NCBI GenBank assembly: GCA_902633585.1
Contig: CACPGZ010000001.1
Location: 1 to 64,000 of the forward strand
DNA length: 64,000 bases
DNA from: an uncultured Pelagibacteraceae bacterium
GTDB taxonomy: Bacteria; Pseudomonadota; Alphaproteobacteria; Pelagibacterales; Pelagibacteraceae
Direction of reading: 5' to 3'
Part shown: positions 52,469 to 61,348 of the stretch, piece after piece
Layout of the letters: each line of letters begins with the position of its first letter
How positions within the stretch are numbered: position 1 is the first letter of the stretch
The notes under the pieces: model-generated
Told to the model about the DNA's origin: nothing
Database searches by the model: none
Seen by the model: the letters and a program-made list of their open reading frames with translations, nothing else
Made by a program: the position numbers and the translations under genes

Positions 52469-53023
52469 TTTTACTATTTTAATAAAATCGTCTTTTTCAA
52501 TTTCCATTACTTTTTTAGAGGTTTCAAAATCAAAGCCATTTCTTGCTAATAAAGATATATCTTTCTTATAAAATAAGGATCTATTATCTTCATTCCTTCC
52601 GGGACCAATTCTCTTTTTTTTACATAATTTAATTGCTGAAAAAAAATCTTGGTCTGAATTGTTATCATGAATTTTATTAACAGTTTCTTTGATATGTTCA
52701 CTATTGATACCTTTGCCTATTAAGTAATTTCTAATTTTGTTTATTGAGCTACCTCTTTGAATCATGCTTTTAGCTTTGCTTTCAGAGTAAAATTTATCAT
52801 TAATAAACCTGTCCTTTTCTAAGTCCAAAAGAACAATATCGATCAAATTGGTAACGTCTTGTTTTTTCACATTTGGCACCGAAGTTTTTAAGTATTTTTT
52901 TAGTAAGTAAGTTTTAAGCTGTTGTTTTGATGGTGCATATTTTTCCACATAAGAAAATGCAAAATTTCTCATCTCCTCAACAGTAACTTTTAAAGTTTTT
53001 TTTTTATTTCTTATAGGAATCAT
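52460..53023 (-). CDS. recX: RecX-like regulator of RecA
   Basis: 187 aa, helical. RecX three-helix repeats are visible: AFSYVEKYAPSKQQLKTYLLKKY near 27, DRFINDKFYSESKAKSMIQRGSSINKIRNYLIGKGI near 72 and a third near 150 (LARNGFDFETSKKVME). It modulates RecA filaments. recA is not in this window. Start at 53023 is the first ATG. Confidence 0.83.
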   Translation of the reverse strand: MIPIRNKKKTLKVTVEEMRNFAFSYVEKYAPSKQQLKTYLLKKYLKTSVPNVKKQDVTNLIDIVLLDLEKDRFINDKFYSESKAKSMIQRGSSINKIRNYLIGKGINSEHIKETVNKIHDNNSDQDFFSAIKLCKKKRIGPGRNEDNRSLFYKKDISLLARNGFDFETSKKVMEIEKDDFIKIVKLL

Positions 53024-53051
53024 AGAAAGATTTAATATAATATATTCTAAG

Positions 53052-53525
53052 ATGATCGAACAAATTTATAATTATTTTTCAATAGATATGCTCTACTATT
53101 GGGTAAATCTAGGAGTTCTCCCATTTTGGTTGATTTTAATTTTTTTTCCAACGTCTAATCTTTGCCGGTATTTTGTGACTTCAATATTTCCAATTTTTAT
53201 ATTGAGCGGTGCGTACATATTTTTATTATATAAGTCTTATTTAAACTCGTATTATTTTAATAGTAATTTTAGCCTCTATATGGGTATTGATGACACGACG
53301 GATTTATTTTCCAACAAAAATTTTCTTATGATGTTCTGGATACATTTTATATCGATTAATTTATTTACCGGAGGTTGGATTGTAAAAGACTCACAAAAGT
53401 TTGTCATTAATAAATTCTTAATTTCAATACCACTCATCATTACTTATCTAATCGGACCATTAGGTTTATTAACTTATTGGTTAATTAGAATTTTCTATGC
53501 CAAAAATATAAGCTTATATGACTAA
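53052..53525 (+). CDS. ABA4-like (DUF4281) membrane protein
   Basis: 157 aa with four helices. DUF4281 features include ADDT-like GIDDTTDLF near 78, WIHFISINLFTGGWIVKDSQK near 96 and the C-terminal GPLGLLTYWLIR. The family contains plant ABA4, needed for neoxanthin formation; the bacterial role is unknown, and no carotenoid genes are nearby. Overlaps the next gene by 8 bases. Confidence 0.75.
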   Translation: MIEQIYNYFSIDMLYYWVNLGVLPFWLILIFFPTSNLCRYFVTSIFPIFILSGAYIFLLYKSYLNSYYFNSNFSLYMGIDDTTDLFSNKNFLMMFWIHFISINLFTGGWIVKDSQKFVINKFLISIPLIITYLIGPLGLLTYWLIRIFYAKNISLYD

Positions 53526-54096
53526 AAAAATCGATTTTTATTTTGATTTTATTAGTCCTTATTCATTTTTAGCACATAAAAAAATTGTTAACTCTAATGA
53601 TAGGATTAAATTTAACTATAAAGCAATTCTGCTTGGTGGACTTCATAATTTAGGAGGCATTACTGCCCCCGCGTTTAATGAGAGAAAAATGAAAAATATG
53701 AAAAATGATTGCACTTTAATTGCTGAAAAAAATAAAATTGACTTTATTTGGAATGACAAATTTCCGATTAATTCATTATATCTGATGAGAGGATATCTTT
53801 TTATAAATAATAATAAAAAAGATAAGTATTTTGATCTCTGTTTTGATGCTTATTGGAAAAATAACGAAGATATTTCAAATGAAGAAACTATAAAAAATAT
53901 TTTATCGAAATGTGAGATAAATCATAATGATTTTGAAACAGGTATTAAAGATCAAAAGATTAAAGATGAGCTAAAAAATTTGACAAATATTGCTTTCAAT
54001 AATGACGTCTTCGGTGCCCCAACTTTTGTTATAAATAATAATTTATATTGGGGACAAGATAGACTTGGGTATGCTTTAGATGAATTAAATAATTAA
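53518..54096 (+). CDS. DsbA-family 2-hydroxychromene-2-carboxylate isomerase-like
   Basis: 192 aa. Starts IDFYFDFISPYSFLAHKKI, the thioredoxin-fold kappa-GST/HCCA isomerase signature (SPYS rather than CxxC), with GAPTFVINNNLYWGQDRL near 172 carrying the cis-Pro loop. A GSH-dependent isomerase or transferase in the cytosol. Converges with the rhodanese gene (4-base overlap). Confidence 0.87.
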   Translation: MTKKIDFYFDFISPYSFLAHKKIVNSNDRIKFNYKAILLGGLHNLGGITAPAFNERKMKNMKNDCTLIAEKNKIDFIWNDKFPINSLYLMRGYLFINNNKKDKYFDLCFDAYWKNNEDISNEETIKNILSKCEINHNDFETGIKDQKIKDELKNLTNIAFNNDVFGAPTFVINNNLYWGQDRLGYALDELNN

Positions 54097-54476
54097 GTAA
54101 TTTTAAATTTGCTTTGTTTCAACGCTCCAAATCCTCCGTCAATATGAGAAACCTTTTTAAATCCCATATCTTTTAAAGACTTTGCCGCGAGAGCTGACCT
54201 CATTCCACCAGCGCAAAATAAAACCATTTCTTTATTTAAATCTAGTTTGCCTTGCTTAAAATATGCACTCTCTGGATCAAGCCAAAACTCCAACATCCCT
54301 CTAGGAACATGATTTGAGTCATCAATTCTTCCTTCTTTTTCCAATTCTCTTACATCTCTAATATCAATTAAGTTACACTCATTTTTACTAAATTTCTCAA
54401 AAGCTTCATCGGTAGATATAGTCTTAATCTCTTTCAAAGCTTCTGCTACAAGAGTTTGGGATGATTTAATTGTCAT
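54093..54476 (-). CDS. Rhodanese-like sulfurtransferase domain protein
   Basis: 127 aa, single rhodanese domain: NLIDIRDVRELEKEGRIDDSNHVPRGML near 35 and active loop CAGGMRSA with the catalytic Cys near 90. Transfers sulfane sulfur in the cytosol. It stands alone between two convergent/divergent neighbours. Confidence 0.9.
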   Translation of the reverse strand: MTIKSSQTLVAEALKEIKTISTDEAFEKFSKNECNLIDIRDVRELEKEGRIDDSNHVPRGMLEFWLDPESAYFKQGKLDLNKEMVLFCAGGMRSALAAKSLKDMGFKKVSHIDGGFGALKQSKFKIT

Positions 54477-54511
54477 TATATTGTAAATATTTATATCATA
54501 AATAAAAAGAT

Positions 54512-55489
54512 ATGAAAAAGTTTTTCATAAAGATTTGTAAATTTTTCGGCTTCGAAATTATTGATCAAAATGAATTTACCTCTCCTACACTAAATAAAGA
54601 ACTGAATGAAGATCTTTCAATTTTTAACCAAAAATCTATAGTCCTGCCTTTAGGAGAGGTAAAAATTACAAGAAAAGTAAATTCAATCCTTATAATTATT
54701 AGAGTTAATACAGAAATTGAAGTTTGGGATCAAAATAAAAGAAGATTATTCGAAAAACCGAAAGTAGAATATTCAATTCGTTCAATAAAATCCTTAATAA
54801 AATCAATTAACCTTTGTCAAAAAAAATATTCAGATCTAAAAATAAAAACAGTAATCCTTGATGATTCTTCAAAAAACGAAAATTTAGACAAAATAAAAAA
54901 AGTAATAAAAGATTCAGATGTAGAAATAATTACCCTAAACACGAAAAAATTTGAAACTAAAATTAAAAAACAAAAAACACAGGAAACTTTTTCAAATTTA
55001 GCGAGTTTATTTCAGTGCTTTGAGATTGCTAAAGATATTGGGGAAGACTTAATTTTCTTTATTGAAGATGATTATCTTCATTTTGACACTATGTTATCAG
55101 AGATGATTGCTACATATGAGAGAGTGTCATCTCAATTAGGTAAAGATATTTTTATGTGTCCCTCAGATTATCCCTATCTATATATGGATAATGAAAAAAC
55201 AAATATTCTAATCGGAGATAAAAGACATTGGAGAACAATTAATAAGACTTTATGCACTTTTTTGACTAGCAAAAAATTATTAGATTTGTACTGGCAAAAT
55301 TTTTCAAAAAATTGTGAAGACCGTCATGATCCTTTTGAGAAGTACATTAATGAGATTTATAAAGATGAGTTTTGTATATCTCCTTTAAAAAGTTTATCTG
55401 TGCATCTAACAAATATTAATTCAAGTTATGGTCTGTCACCATTTATTGATTATAAAAAATTGTGGGATGAGAATAAATTTAATGGTTAA
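54512..55489 (+). CDS. Unrecognised protein with GT-A-like acidic motif
   Basis: 325 aa, no membrane helix apart from a weak amphipathic N-terminus (MKKFFIKICKFFGF). The central part has IKTVILDDSSKNENLDKIKKVIKD near 115, like a GT2 core, and IFFIEDDYLHFDTMLSEMIATY near 188, a plausible metal-binding DxD site, followed by LGKDIFMCPSDYPYLY. I take it as a divergent glycosyltransferase-fold protein. Function unknown. Confidence 0.6.
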   Translation: MKKFFIKICKFFGFEIIDQNEFTSPTLNKELNEDLSIFNQKSIVLPLGEVKITRKVNSILIIIRVNTEIEVWDQNKRRLFEKPKVEYSIRSIKSLIKSINLCQKKYSDLKIKTVILDDSSKNENLDKIKKVIKDSDVEIITLNTKKFETKIKKQKTQETFSNLASLFQCFEIAKDIGEDLIFFIEDDYLHFDTMLSEMIATYERVSSQLGKDIFMCPSDYPYLYMDNEKTNILIGDKRHWRTINKTLCTFLTSKKLLDLYWQNFSKNCEDRHDPFEKYINEIYKDEFCISPLKSLSVHLTNINSSYGLSPFIDYKKLWDENKFNG

Positions 55490-55952
55490 GGAAAATATCA
55501 AAGCTCCACATATAAGGTTACCTTCCACGGATAATACAGAGTATTTGCTTAAGAAATCGATTGGTAATTATGTAATAATATATTTTTATCCCAAAAATGA
55601 CACTCCTGGTTGCACGTTAGAAACAAATGATTTTAATAAGCTTCTTCCAAATTTTAAAAAGCTTAATTGCGAAGTGTATGGTATTTCAAAAGATAGTCTT
55701 GAAAGTCACATTAAATTTAAAAAAAAATATAAGATAAAGTTCAATCTTTTATCTGACCTAGATAAAAAAGTTCTCAAAAAATATAAAGTTTGGGGTAAAA
55801 AAAAATTTATGGGTCGAGAATTTATGGGAATAATCAGATCAACCTTTTTAATTGATAAAAAAGGAAGAATTTTAAAAATTTGGAGCAATGTGAAGGTCAA
55901 AGATCATGCTAAAGAAGTACTGAACACACTTAAAAGGATAACCAGAAAATAA
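55482..55952 (+). CDS. bcp: Peroxiredoxin, BCP/PrxQ type
   Basis: 156 aa from ATG 55482, which gives the normal BCP start (VKENIKAPHIRLP) and overlaps the previous stop by 8 bases. The peroxidatic Cys is in NDTPGCTLETND near 43. The resolving Cys five residues later found in E. coli BCP is missing; the only other Cys is in KLNCEVYGIS near 64. It reduces peroxides using a thiol partner. Confidence 0.92.
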   Translation: MVKENIKAPHIRLPSTDNTEYLLKKSIGNYVIIYFYPKNDTPGCTLETNDFNKLLPNFKKLNCEVYGISKDSLESHIKFKKKYKIKFNLLSDLDKKVLKKYKVWGKKKFMGREFMGIIRSTFLIDKKGRILKIWSNVKVKDHAKEVLNTLKRITRK

Positions 55953-55954
55953 AA

Positions 55955-55976
55955 AAGCCCCTCGAGGGAGGGGCTT
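55955..55976. terminator. Strong bidirectional terminator hairpin
   Basis: AAGCCCCTC (55955-55963), loop GAGG, GAGGGGCTT (55968-55976): nine perfect pairs, followed on the + strand by CTTATTT and preceded by A6, which reads as T6 on the minus strand. It ends the bcp transcript and can also end the convergent amtB transcript. Confidence 0.9.
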
Positions 55977-55999
55977 CTTATTTAACTAACTTAGAGAGA

Positions 56000-56045
56000 G
56001 TTGAAGGATCCTTCGACGAAATATACAGGGAGTTCGAAGGATCCC
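56000..56045. repeat. Two hairpins sharing GAAGGATCC, 3' of amtB
   Basis: GTTGAAG-GATC-CTTCGAC (56000-56017) folds with one G-T pair. GGGA/TCCC (56028-56031 with 56042-56045) encloses a second TTCGAAGGATCC. Both lie in the amtB 3' region. Confidence 0.55.
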
Positions 56046-56060
56046 TTTCTTTATTAACAA

Positions 56061-57362
56061 CTAGTCGCGAATTGCGTATGCAATCACTCCTGTTTCAGTA
56101 ACGTCAGTACCTTTAGTTTCAGCTTCTTTACTTAATCTGATACCAATAGTTGCTTTCATAATGCTCCAAACAATCAAAGCTACTACGAAAACAAAGACGT
56201 TAATTGAAATCACGCCTAATAATTGAGTTCCAAATGAAGTATCTGGATTTGTAATCGGCACTGCTAATGTACCCCAAATACCAGCAAATAAGTGAGCCGG
56301 TATTGCTCCTACAACGTCATCAATTTTTAATGAGAATAGAAGTTTAGTACCATAAACTACGATTACACCACCAACAGCTCCAATTAAAATAGCAGCTAAA
56401 GGTGAAGGCATCAATGGTTCTGCAGTAATTGCAACTAATCCACCAATACATCCATTTAACATTTGAACAACATCTGTTTTTCCAAAATTCAATCTTGTGA
56501 CAGTCGCTGCAGCCATTACACCACCAGCTCCTGCTAAGAAAGTATTTAGAAATATTGTTGACACAGCGATAGCATCATCAGCTGTACCAATAGCTAATTG
56601 AGATCCACCGTTAAATCCAAACCAACCTAACCATAGAATAAATACTCCTACAGTTACTAATGGAATTGAGGATGCTGCAAATGGTTTAAGTGGTGCAGGA
56701 GATCCAGACTTAGTAAATCTTCCAAGTCTAGGTCCTAACATTAAAGCACCAGCTAGAGCAGCCGCTCCACCTGTTGAGTGAACAAGTGTTGATCCTGCAA
56801 AGTCTGAGAATCCAGCAGAAGCCAACCAGCCTCCACCCCACTGCCAACCCATTACGATTGGATAAATAATTCCTGATAAAATTGCTGCAAACAAAAAGAA
56901 TGGCCACAATTTAATTCTTTCAGCTAGTGTTCCAGAAACAATAGATACTGTAGTTGCGCAGAATACCATTTGGAAATACCAATCTGATCCATCTGCATAA
57001 CCAGTATCAACTGCACTTGAATCTGACCAGGGAACGAAGCTTCCTATATAGCCACCTTCTGGAATTCCATAAGCTAAGTTATAGCCAAACATCCAAAACA
57101 TTATTCCAGCAATTGATATTAAACCTATATTTTTTGCGCAGATAACAGATACACTTTTTGATGTAACCATACCTGATTCTAACATTGCAAATCCGCAAGC
57201 CATAAAGAAGACTAGAAATCCACACATTAAAAATAGCAAGGTGTTAAATATAAAACCTATTTCAGCAGAAACTGTTGTCTCTGCCATAGCTGTACCACTC
57301 ATGTTTAATAGAAAAATTAAACTAAAAAGCGGGACACATATCTTATTAATTAATTTTGTCAT
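56061..57362 (-). CDS. amtB: Ammonium transporter AmtB
   Basis: 433 aa. A signal-like first helix ending SGTAMA, then 11 helices. Twin pore His are in STLVHSTGGAAALAGA near 196 and IPAHLFAGIWGT near 350; GWLASAGFSDFAGS and MLGPRLGRF fit the Amt family. It imports ammonium across the inner membrane. AAGGGG sits just before the ATG. No glnK follows, unlike many proteobacteria. A TATGCATAATATGCATA repeat at 57437-57453 in the upstream gap could be an operator. Confidence 0.96.
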   Translation of the reverse strand: MTKLINKICVPLFSLIFLLNMSGTAMAETTVSAEIGFIFNTLLFLMCGFLVFFMACGFAMLESGMVTSKSVSVICAKNIGLISIAGIMFWMFGYNLAYGIPEGGYIGSFVPWSDSSAVDTGYADGSDWYFQMVFCATTVSIVSGTLAERIKLWPFFLFAAILSGIIYPIVMGWQWGGGWLASAGFSDFAGSTLVHSTGGAAALAGALMLGPRLGRFTKSGSPAPLKPFAASSIPLVTVGVFILWLGWFGFNGGSQLAIGTADDAIAVSTIFLNTFLAGAGGVMAAATVTRLNFGKTDVVQMLNGCIGGLVAITAEPLMPSPLAAILIGAVGGVIVVYGTKLLFSLKIDDVVGAIPAHLFAGIWGTLAVPITNPDTSFGTQLLGVISINVFVFVVALIVWSIMKATIGIRLSKEAETKGTDVTETGVIAYAIRD

Positions 57363-57458
57363 TAAGACCCCTTCTGTTAAAGAGACATGTTTATTTTAAT
57401 AAAAATTAATATCTAACGCTGATTATGAAAATATGGTATGCATAATATGCATATAGAA

Positions 57459-57489
57459 ACAGCCCCAACGAGTATCTCGTTAAGGCTGT
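57459..57489 (-). terminator. Terminator of the HU gene
   Basis: ACAGCC/GGCTGT (57459-57464 with 57484-57489) with inner ACGAG/CTCGT, 11 bases past the hup stop on the minus strand, followed there by TTTCTAT. Confidence 0.75.
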
Positions 57490-57499
57490 AAAAAAGATA

Positions 57500-57775
57500 T
57501 TATCTATTAAATACTTCTTTTAAGGCTTTTGCCGGCAAGAACTTGACTTTTTGCGATGCAGCAATTTGGATTTGCTCGCCAGTTCTTGGATTTCTTCCAA
57601 CTCTAGCTTTCCTTTTAGCTACTTTATATGTCCCAAAACCAGCAATTTTCACTGAATCGTCACCTTTTAAAGCATCTAAAATTGTATTGGTAATTGTATC
57701 AAAAGTTCTTTCTGCATCAGCTTTACTTAAATTTAGTGCTCCAGAAATTTTGACAACTAATTGTTTTTTATTCAT
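57500..57775 (-). CDS. hup: DNA-binding protein HU
   Basis: 91 aa, full length. MNKKQLVVKISGALNLSKADAERTFDT starts the helical body, and GFGTYKVAKRKARVGRNPRTGEQI (about 46-69) is the beta arm with the R-NP-tip. It bends and compacts DNA. A run of 154 bases upstream holds its promoter and the rseP terminator. High Ala/Lys and more even codon use than neighbours, consistent with high expression. Confidence 0.97.
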   Translation of the reverse strand: MNKKQLVVKISGALNLSKADAERTFDTITNTILDALKGDDSVKIAGFGTYKVAKRKARVGRNPRTGEQIQIAASQKVKFLPAKALKEVFNR

Positions 57776-57900
57776 TTTAGCTCCGGTTTTATTAGGTTTA
57801 TTTCATTGTTCTCAAAAGTGTAGATAAATCAAGACTTTTTTTAGTATATATAAAAAAGTTATACACAACATATTGTGGAAATCAAAAAATGTTGATTTTA

Positions 57901-57919
57901 CAGGGTTTTTTAAACCCTG
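57901..57919 (-). terminator. Terminator-like hairpin after rseP
   Basis: CAGGGTTT/AAACCCTG (57901-57908 with 57912-57919), 11 bases beyond the rseP stop on the minus strand. Eight perfect pairs with a TTT loop. Only a weak T-rich tract follows. Confidence 0.65.
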
Positions 57920-57929
57920 ATGCCAATTA

Positions 57930-59042
57930 TTAATTAATTAATCCAAGGTCTTTTAGGTCGTTGAATGTGGTAAAAAACATTAAAGATAATAATAAAATTA
58001 AACCGATTCGAAAAAAACCTTCTTGAGTTTTTTGCGATAATGGACGACCTAAAACTTTCTCAAATGCATAAAACATTAAATGTCCTCCATCCAACATAGG
58101 GATTGGAAACAAATTAACTAGGCCAAGACTAATTGAAATGTATGCCATCATGCTTATAAATGCCAAAATACCAAATTCTGCTACCTGTCCTGAAATTTTT
58201 GCTATTCTAATAGGTCCACCAAGCTGAGAGGTATCAGCCTTACCAAAAATCATTGCACCGATATATTTGAGAGAGGAAATACTTACATAATAAACCTCAT
58301 TAACTGCATGATAAATCGATTGCGCAGGCCCTAATTTTACGTGATTAATTTTGTTATTATAGGCTCCTAATTTTATTCCCACTATCCTTTTATTAAGTTT
58401 ATTTCCTAAGTTATCTTCTCCCAAAACGACATTTGGTTTTACTTTAAGGATTAATTCATCGTAAGAACGTTTAATTTTAAAGTCAATTATGTCGTCTGTA
58501 GACATAGTGATAAATTTGGAAACATCCATGATGCTTTCGACTTTATTGCCATCTATTTCCAAAATTATATCATTTTCTTTTAGTCCCCCAACCATCGCTG
58601 CGCTGTCTTTCTGAACCTCATTGATTACAGCTGGTGTAAAATCTTTTCCAATAAATGTATAAATTGAAAAGAATATTACTAAGGCTAATAAAAAATTAGC
58701 TAAAGGACCGCCAAATACTATTAAACTTCTTTGATATAAAGGTTTTAAGGTAAATAATTTTTTTTGTTCTTCTTCATTATATTTCTCTAAAATTTCTTTA
58801 TGATCTGCTTGAGAATATACATTTCTATCGCCAAAAAATTTTACATAACCCCCAAGAGGTATCCAGCATATTTTCCATCTTGTACCTGATTTATCATTCC
58901 AACCAAAGATTTCTTTACCAAATCCTATGGAAAAATCGGTCACTCCAACACCAAACTTTTTTGCAAAATAATAGTGTCCATATTCATGTATAAACACAAC
59001 TATAAGGATAAGAACAATGAAAGGTAATAAATAATTTAACAT
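57930..59042 (-). CDS. rseP: Site-2 protease RseP (M50)
   Basis: 370 aa from the ATG at 59042, which yields the usual start MLNYLLPFIVLILIVVFIHEYGH; a longer frame to 59084 overlaps the upstream gene. Zinc motif HEYGH at 19-23, a PDZ domain around 115-200 (GGLKENDIILEIDGNKVES), and the second zinc site LFPIPMLDGGHL near 320. Cleaves anti-sigma factors or signal-peptide remnants in the inner membrane. Only one PDZ is seen, where E. coli has two. The usual dxr/bamA neighbours are absent. Confidence 0.92.
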   Translation of the reverse strand: MLNYLLPFIVLILIVVFIHEYGHYYFAKKFGVGVTDFSIGFGKEIFGWNDKSGTRWKICWIPLGGYVKFFGDRNVYSQADHKEILEKYNEEEQKKLFTLKPLYQRSLIVFGGPLANFLLALVIFFSIYTFIGKDFTPAVINEVQKDSAAMVGGLKENDIILEIDGNKVESIMDVSKFITMSTDDIIDFKIKRSYDELILKVKPNVVLGEDNLGNKLNKRIVGIKLGAYNNKINHVKLGPAQSIYHAVNEVYYVSISSLKYIGAMIFGKADTSQLGGPIRIAKISGQVAEFGILAFISMMAYISISLGLVNLFPIPMLDGGHLMFYAFEKVLGRPLSQKTQEGFFRIGLILLLSLMFFTTFNDLKDLGLIN

Positions 59043-59049
59043 ATTAATA

Positions 59050-60048
59050 TCATATAATATCAGACATTTTAGAAATTTGTCCAATACTAAAAATTATCGC
59101 ATCTTTTTTTTTAAATCCAAATTTTTCAGCATTATCTTTGAACCTTATTGGCGGTTCCATTATTGGTTCCAATGATAAAACAAACGTTCCCCAATGCATA
59201 CCTAACACTTTTTTACTTTTCAAATCTCTCCCTATGCTAAGGGCTTCCTCAGGATTTGTATGATAAATAGATTTGTCTTTATAAGGCATAATTGGATAAA
59301 AATTATAAGCACCTATATTTATAATTGTGAGATCTATTGGCCCAAATTTATTTCCTAATTCCTTATAAACTTTTCCAAGTCCAGTGTCACATGAAAATAG
59401 TATTTTTTTTTTTTTATACTCTATCAAAAAATTTCCCCACAAAGTTTTATTGTTGTCAGTTAAGTTTCTTTTTGACCAATGTACAGCTGGAAGAAGTGTA
59501 ATTTTTAAATTTTCATTAATCTTTATTTCATCATACCAATCCATTTCATTAATATCTTTGTATCCATTAGTTTTAAAATATTTGCTAAGTTTTAATGGAA
59601 CTAATACTTTTGCCTGTTTGAAAGGGAATCTTCTTATGGTCATCATATCTTGATGATCATAATGATTATGGGTAAGTAGAAATAGATCAATTTCAGGTAA
59701 TTGGTTCAATCTTAAAGCTGGATCTGTAAATCTTTTAGGTCCAAATATAAGTGGCCCTGCATTTTTAGAAAAAATAGGATCTGTAATTATCGTCTTATTT
59801 CCCAATTTAATAATAAACGTTGCGTGACCAATCCAACCAATATAATCATCATCTTTTAATTTTTCTAGATCTCTTAACACTTGATCTTTATTTAAAACGT
59901 GGCCATTAGTTATTGTCATATCTAATTTTTTTTTTTCTTTATTAAATATTTTGTAAGACCACTTTACATTAGGATCTCTTTGAGGTGAGCCTTCAGGATT
60001 TCTAAACGATCCATCAGGAAGATGGTGATAAGGTTTTTTTTTCGTCAT
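59050..60048 (-). CDS. MBL-fold metallohydrolase (UlaG/NAPE-PLD-like)
   Basis: 332 aa. Metal motif LTHNHYDHQD near 125, GWIGHATFIIKLGNKTIITDPIF near 71, PAVHWSKR near 186 (with trailing SR-like region), SCDTG near 218 and GMHWGTF near 283. The N-terminal H-H-L-PDGSFRNPEG is typical of the NAPE-hydrolysing phospholipase D-like clade, which may act on phospholipids. Substrate not established. The stop abuts rseP. Confidence 0.87.
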   Translation of the reverse strand: MTKKKPYHHLPDGSFRNPEGSPQRDPNVKWSYKIFNKEKKKLDMTITNGHVLNKDQVLRDLEKLKDDDYIGWIGHATFIIKLGNKTIITDPIFSKNAGPLIFGPKRFTDPALRLNQLPEIDLFLLTHNHYDHQDMMTIRRFPFKQAKVLVPLKLSKYFKTNGYKDINEMDWYDEIKINENLKITLLPAVHWSKRNLTDNNKTLWGNFLIEYKKKKILFSCDTGLGKVYKELGNKFGPIDLTIINIGAYNFYPIMPYKDKSIYHTNPEEALSIGRDLKSKKVLGMHWGTFVLSLEPIMEPPIRFKDNAEKFGFKKKDAIIFSIGQISKMSDII

Positions 60049-60668
60049 TAGTAATTTTTTATATTTTTTTTTAAAATTATCTTCTCTAATTTTTTGCTGA
60101 TAACCATTACTCCTTTATAATTTGGATGCATACCATCGCTTAAATTAAACTCAGGATTCGTAGCTATACCCTCCAGTAAAAACGGAATAAGATCTAATTT
60201 ATATTTTTTAGATAAATCTGGAAAAATCTTATCAAATTTTTTTTTATATTTTGGTCCATGCGAATTAGGAGCAATCATTCCAGCTAAAATGATATCAATA
60301 TTCTTTTTTAATGAAACTTGAATTATTTTTTCTAAATTTTTTTTGGTTTCGCTCGGTTCAATGCCTCTCAGCATGTCATTAGCACCTAGGCCTAAAATCA
60401 TTAAATTTATCCCAGGCTGTGATAATGTCCATTCTGCTCTATTTAGTCCTCCTGATGAAGTGCTACCTGATACACTTCCATTAATTACCTCTATATTGAT
60501 ACCTTTAGATTTTAAGCTTTCTTGTAAAATGAACGACAAATGTTGCTCATTGGGTAAGCCATAACCTGCCATTATACTGTCACCAAACAATACAATTTTT
60601 TCAATTGCATACGAGTTTATGGTTAGTAGACAGAGAACAATTATTTTAATAATAAAACTTTTATACAT
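60048..60668 (-). CDS. tesA: Arylesterase/lysophospholipase, SGNH family
   Basis: 206 aa from ATG 60668; starts with a signal peptide (YKSFIIKIIVLCLLTINSYA). Block I IVLFGDSIMAGYG (nucleophile Ser), block III LGLGANDMLRG and the C-terminal SDGMHPNYKG with the catalytic Asp/His. Periplasmic esterase or thioesterase. It is divergent from the ABC gene as in the E. coli tesA-ybbA arrangement, and the two start codons overlap in CATG. Confidence 0.92.
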   Translation of the reverse strand: MYKSFIIKIIVLCLLTINSYAIEKIVLFGDSIMAGYGLPNEQHLSFILQESLKSKGINIEVINGSVSGSTSSGGLNRAEWTLSQPGINLMILGLGANDMLRGIEPSETKKNLEKIIQVSLKKNIDIILAGMIAPNSHGPKYKKKFDKIFPDLSKKYKLDLIPFLLEGIATNPEFNLSDGMHPNYKGVMVISKKLEKIILKKNIKNY

Positions 60669-61332
60669 GAGTATTCTTCTTAAATTAAAAAAAGTAAATC
60701 TTAAATATAAAACTGGCAAGGATAATATAAGTGTATTGAATAATATTAACCTAATTACTAAAAAAAAAGAAACTGTTTCAATAGTAGGTGAAAGCGGCTC
60801 AGGAAAAACAAGTCTAATAATGCTGGTGGGTGGTTTAGAGCGTGCAACCTCAGGTAAAATATTTTTTCAAGATCAGGAGATAACTAAATTGAATGAGGAC
60901 CAAGTATCAAAGATTAGAAAGAAAAATATTGGTATAATTTTTCAGTCTTTTTATTTAATTCCCAATTATACAGCCGTTGAAAATGTTGCTCTAACTCTTG
61001 AACTTAATAAATTTAAAAATCCTGAAAGAAATGCAAAAGAATTATTGGATAGATTTGGTCTAAAACATCGACTAAACAATTTACCAAGCCAATTATCAGG
61101 AGGTGAGCAACAGCGCGTAGCTATTGCAAGAGCGATTGCAATGAAACCTGAATTAATTTTAGCTGATGAGCCAACAGGAAATTTAGATACAGAAAATTCT
61201 ATTATGATCTCTAAGATATTATTCAATTATGTCAGAGAAGAGGGTTCGTCATTAATAATAGTTACTCATGACACAAAACTTGCAAATAAAACCGACAGAA
61301 AAATTAAAATTAAAGATGGAAAAATTAAATAA
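60667..61332 (+). CDS. ybbA: ABC transporter ATPase, YbbA/LolD-like
   Basis: 221 aa from ATG 60667 ([16 protein letters not shown]). Walker [10 protein letters not shown] near 41, signature [14 protein letters not shown] near 144 and Walker [13 protein letters not shown] near 164. With the FtsX-type protein it forms a MacB-like mechanotransmission transporter, not a classical importer. The start shares CATG with tesA on the other strand. Confidence 0.92.
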   Translation: MSILLKLKKVNLKYKTGKDNISVLNNINLITKKKETVSIVGESGSGKTSLIMLVGGLERATSGKIFFQDQEITKLNEDQVSKIRKKNIGIIFQSFYLIPNYTAVENVALTLELNKFKNPERNAKELLDRFGLKHRLNNLPSQLSGGEQQRVAIARAIAMKPELILADEPTGNLDTENSIMISKILFNYVREEGSSLIIVTHDTKLANKTDRKIKIKDGKIK

Positions 61333-61348
61333 TTTATCTGAAATTAAT

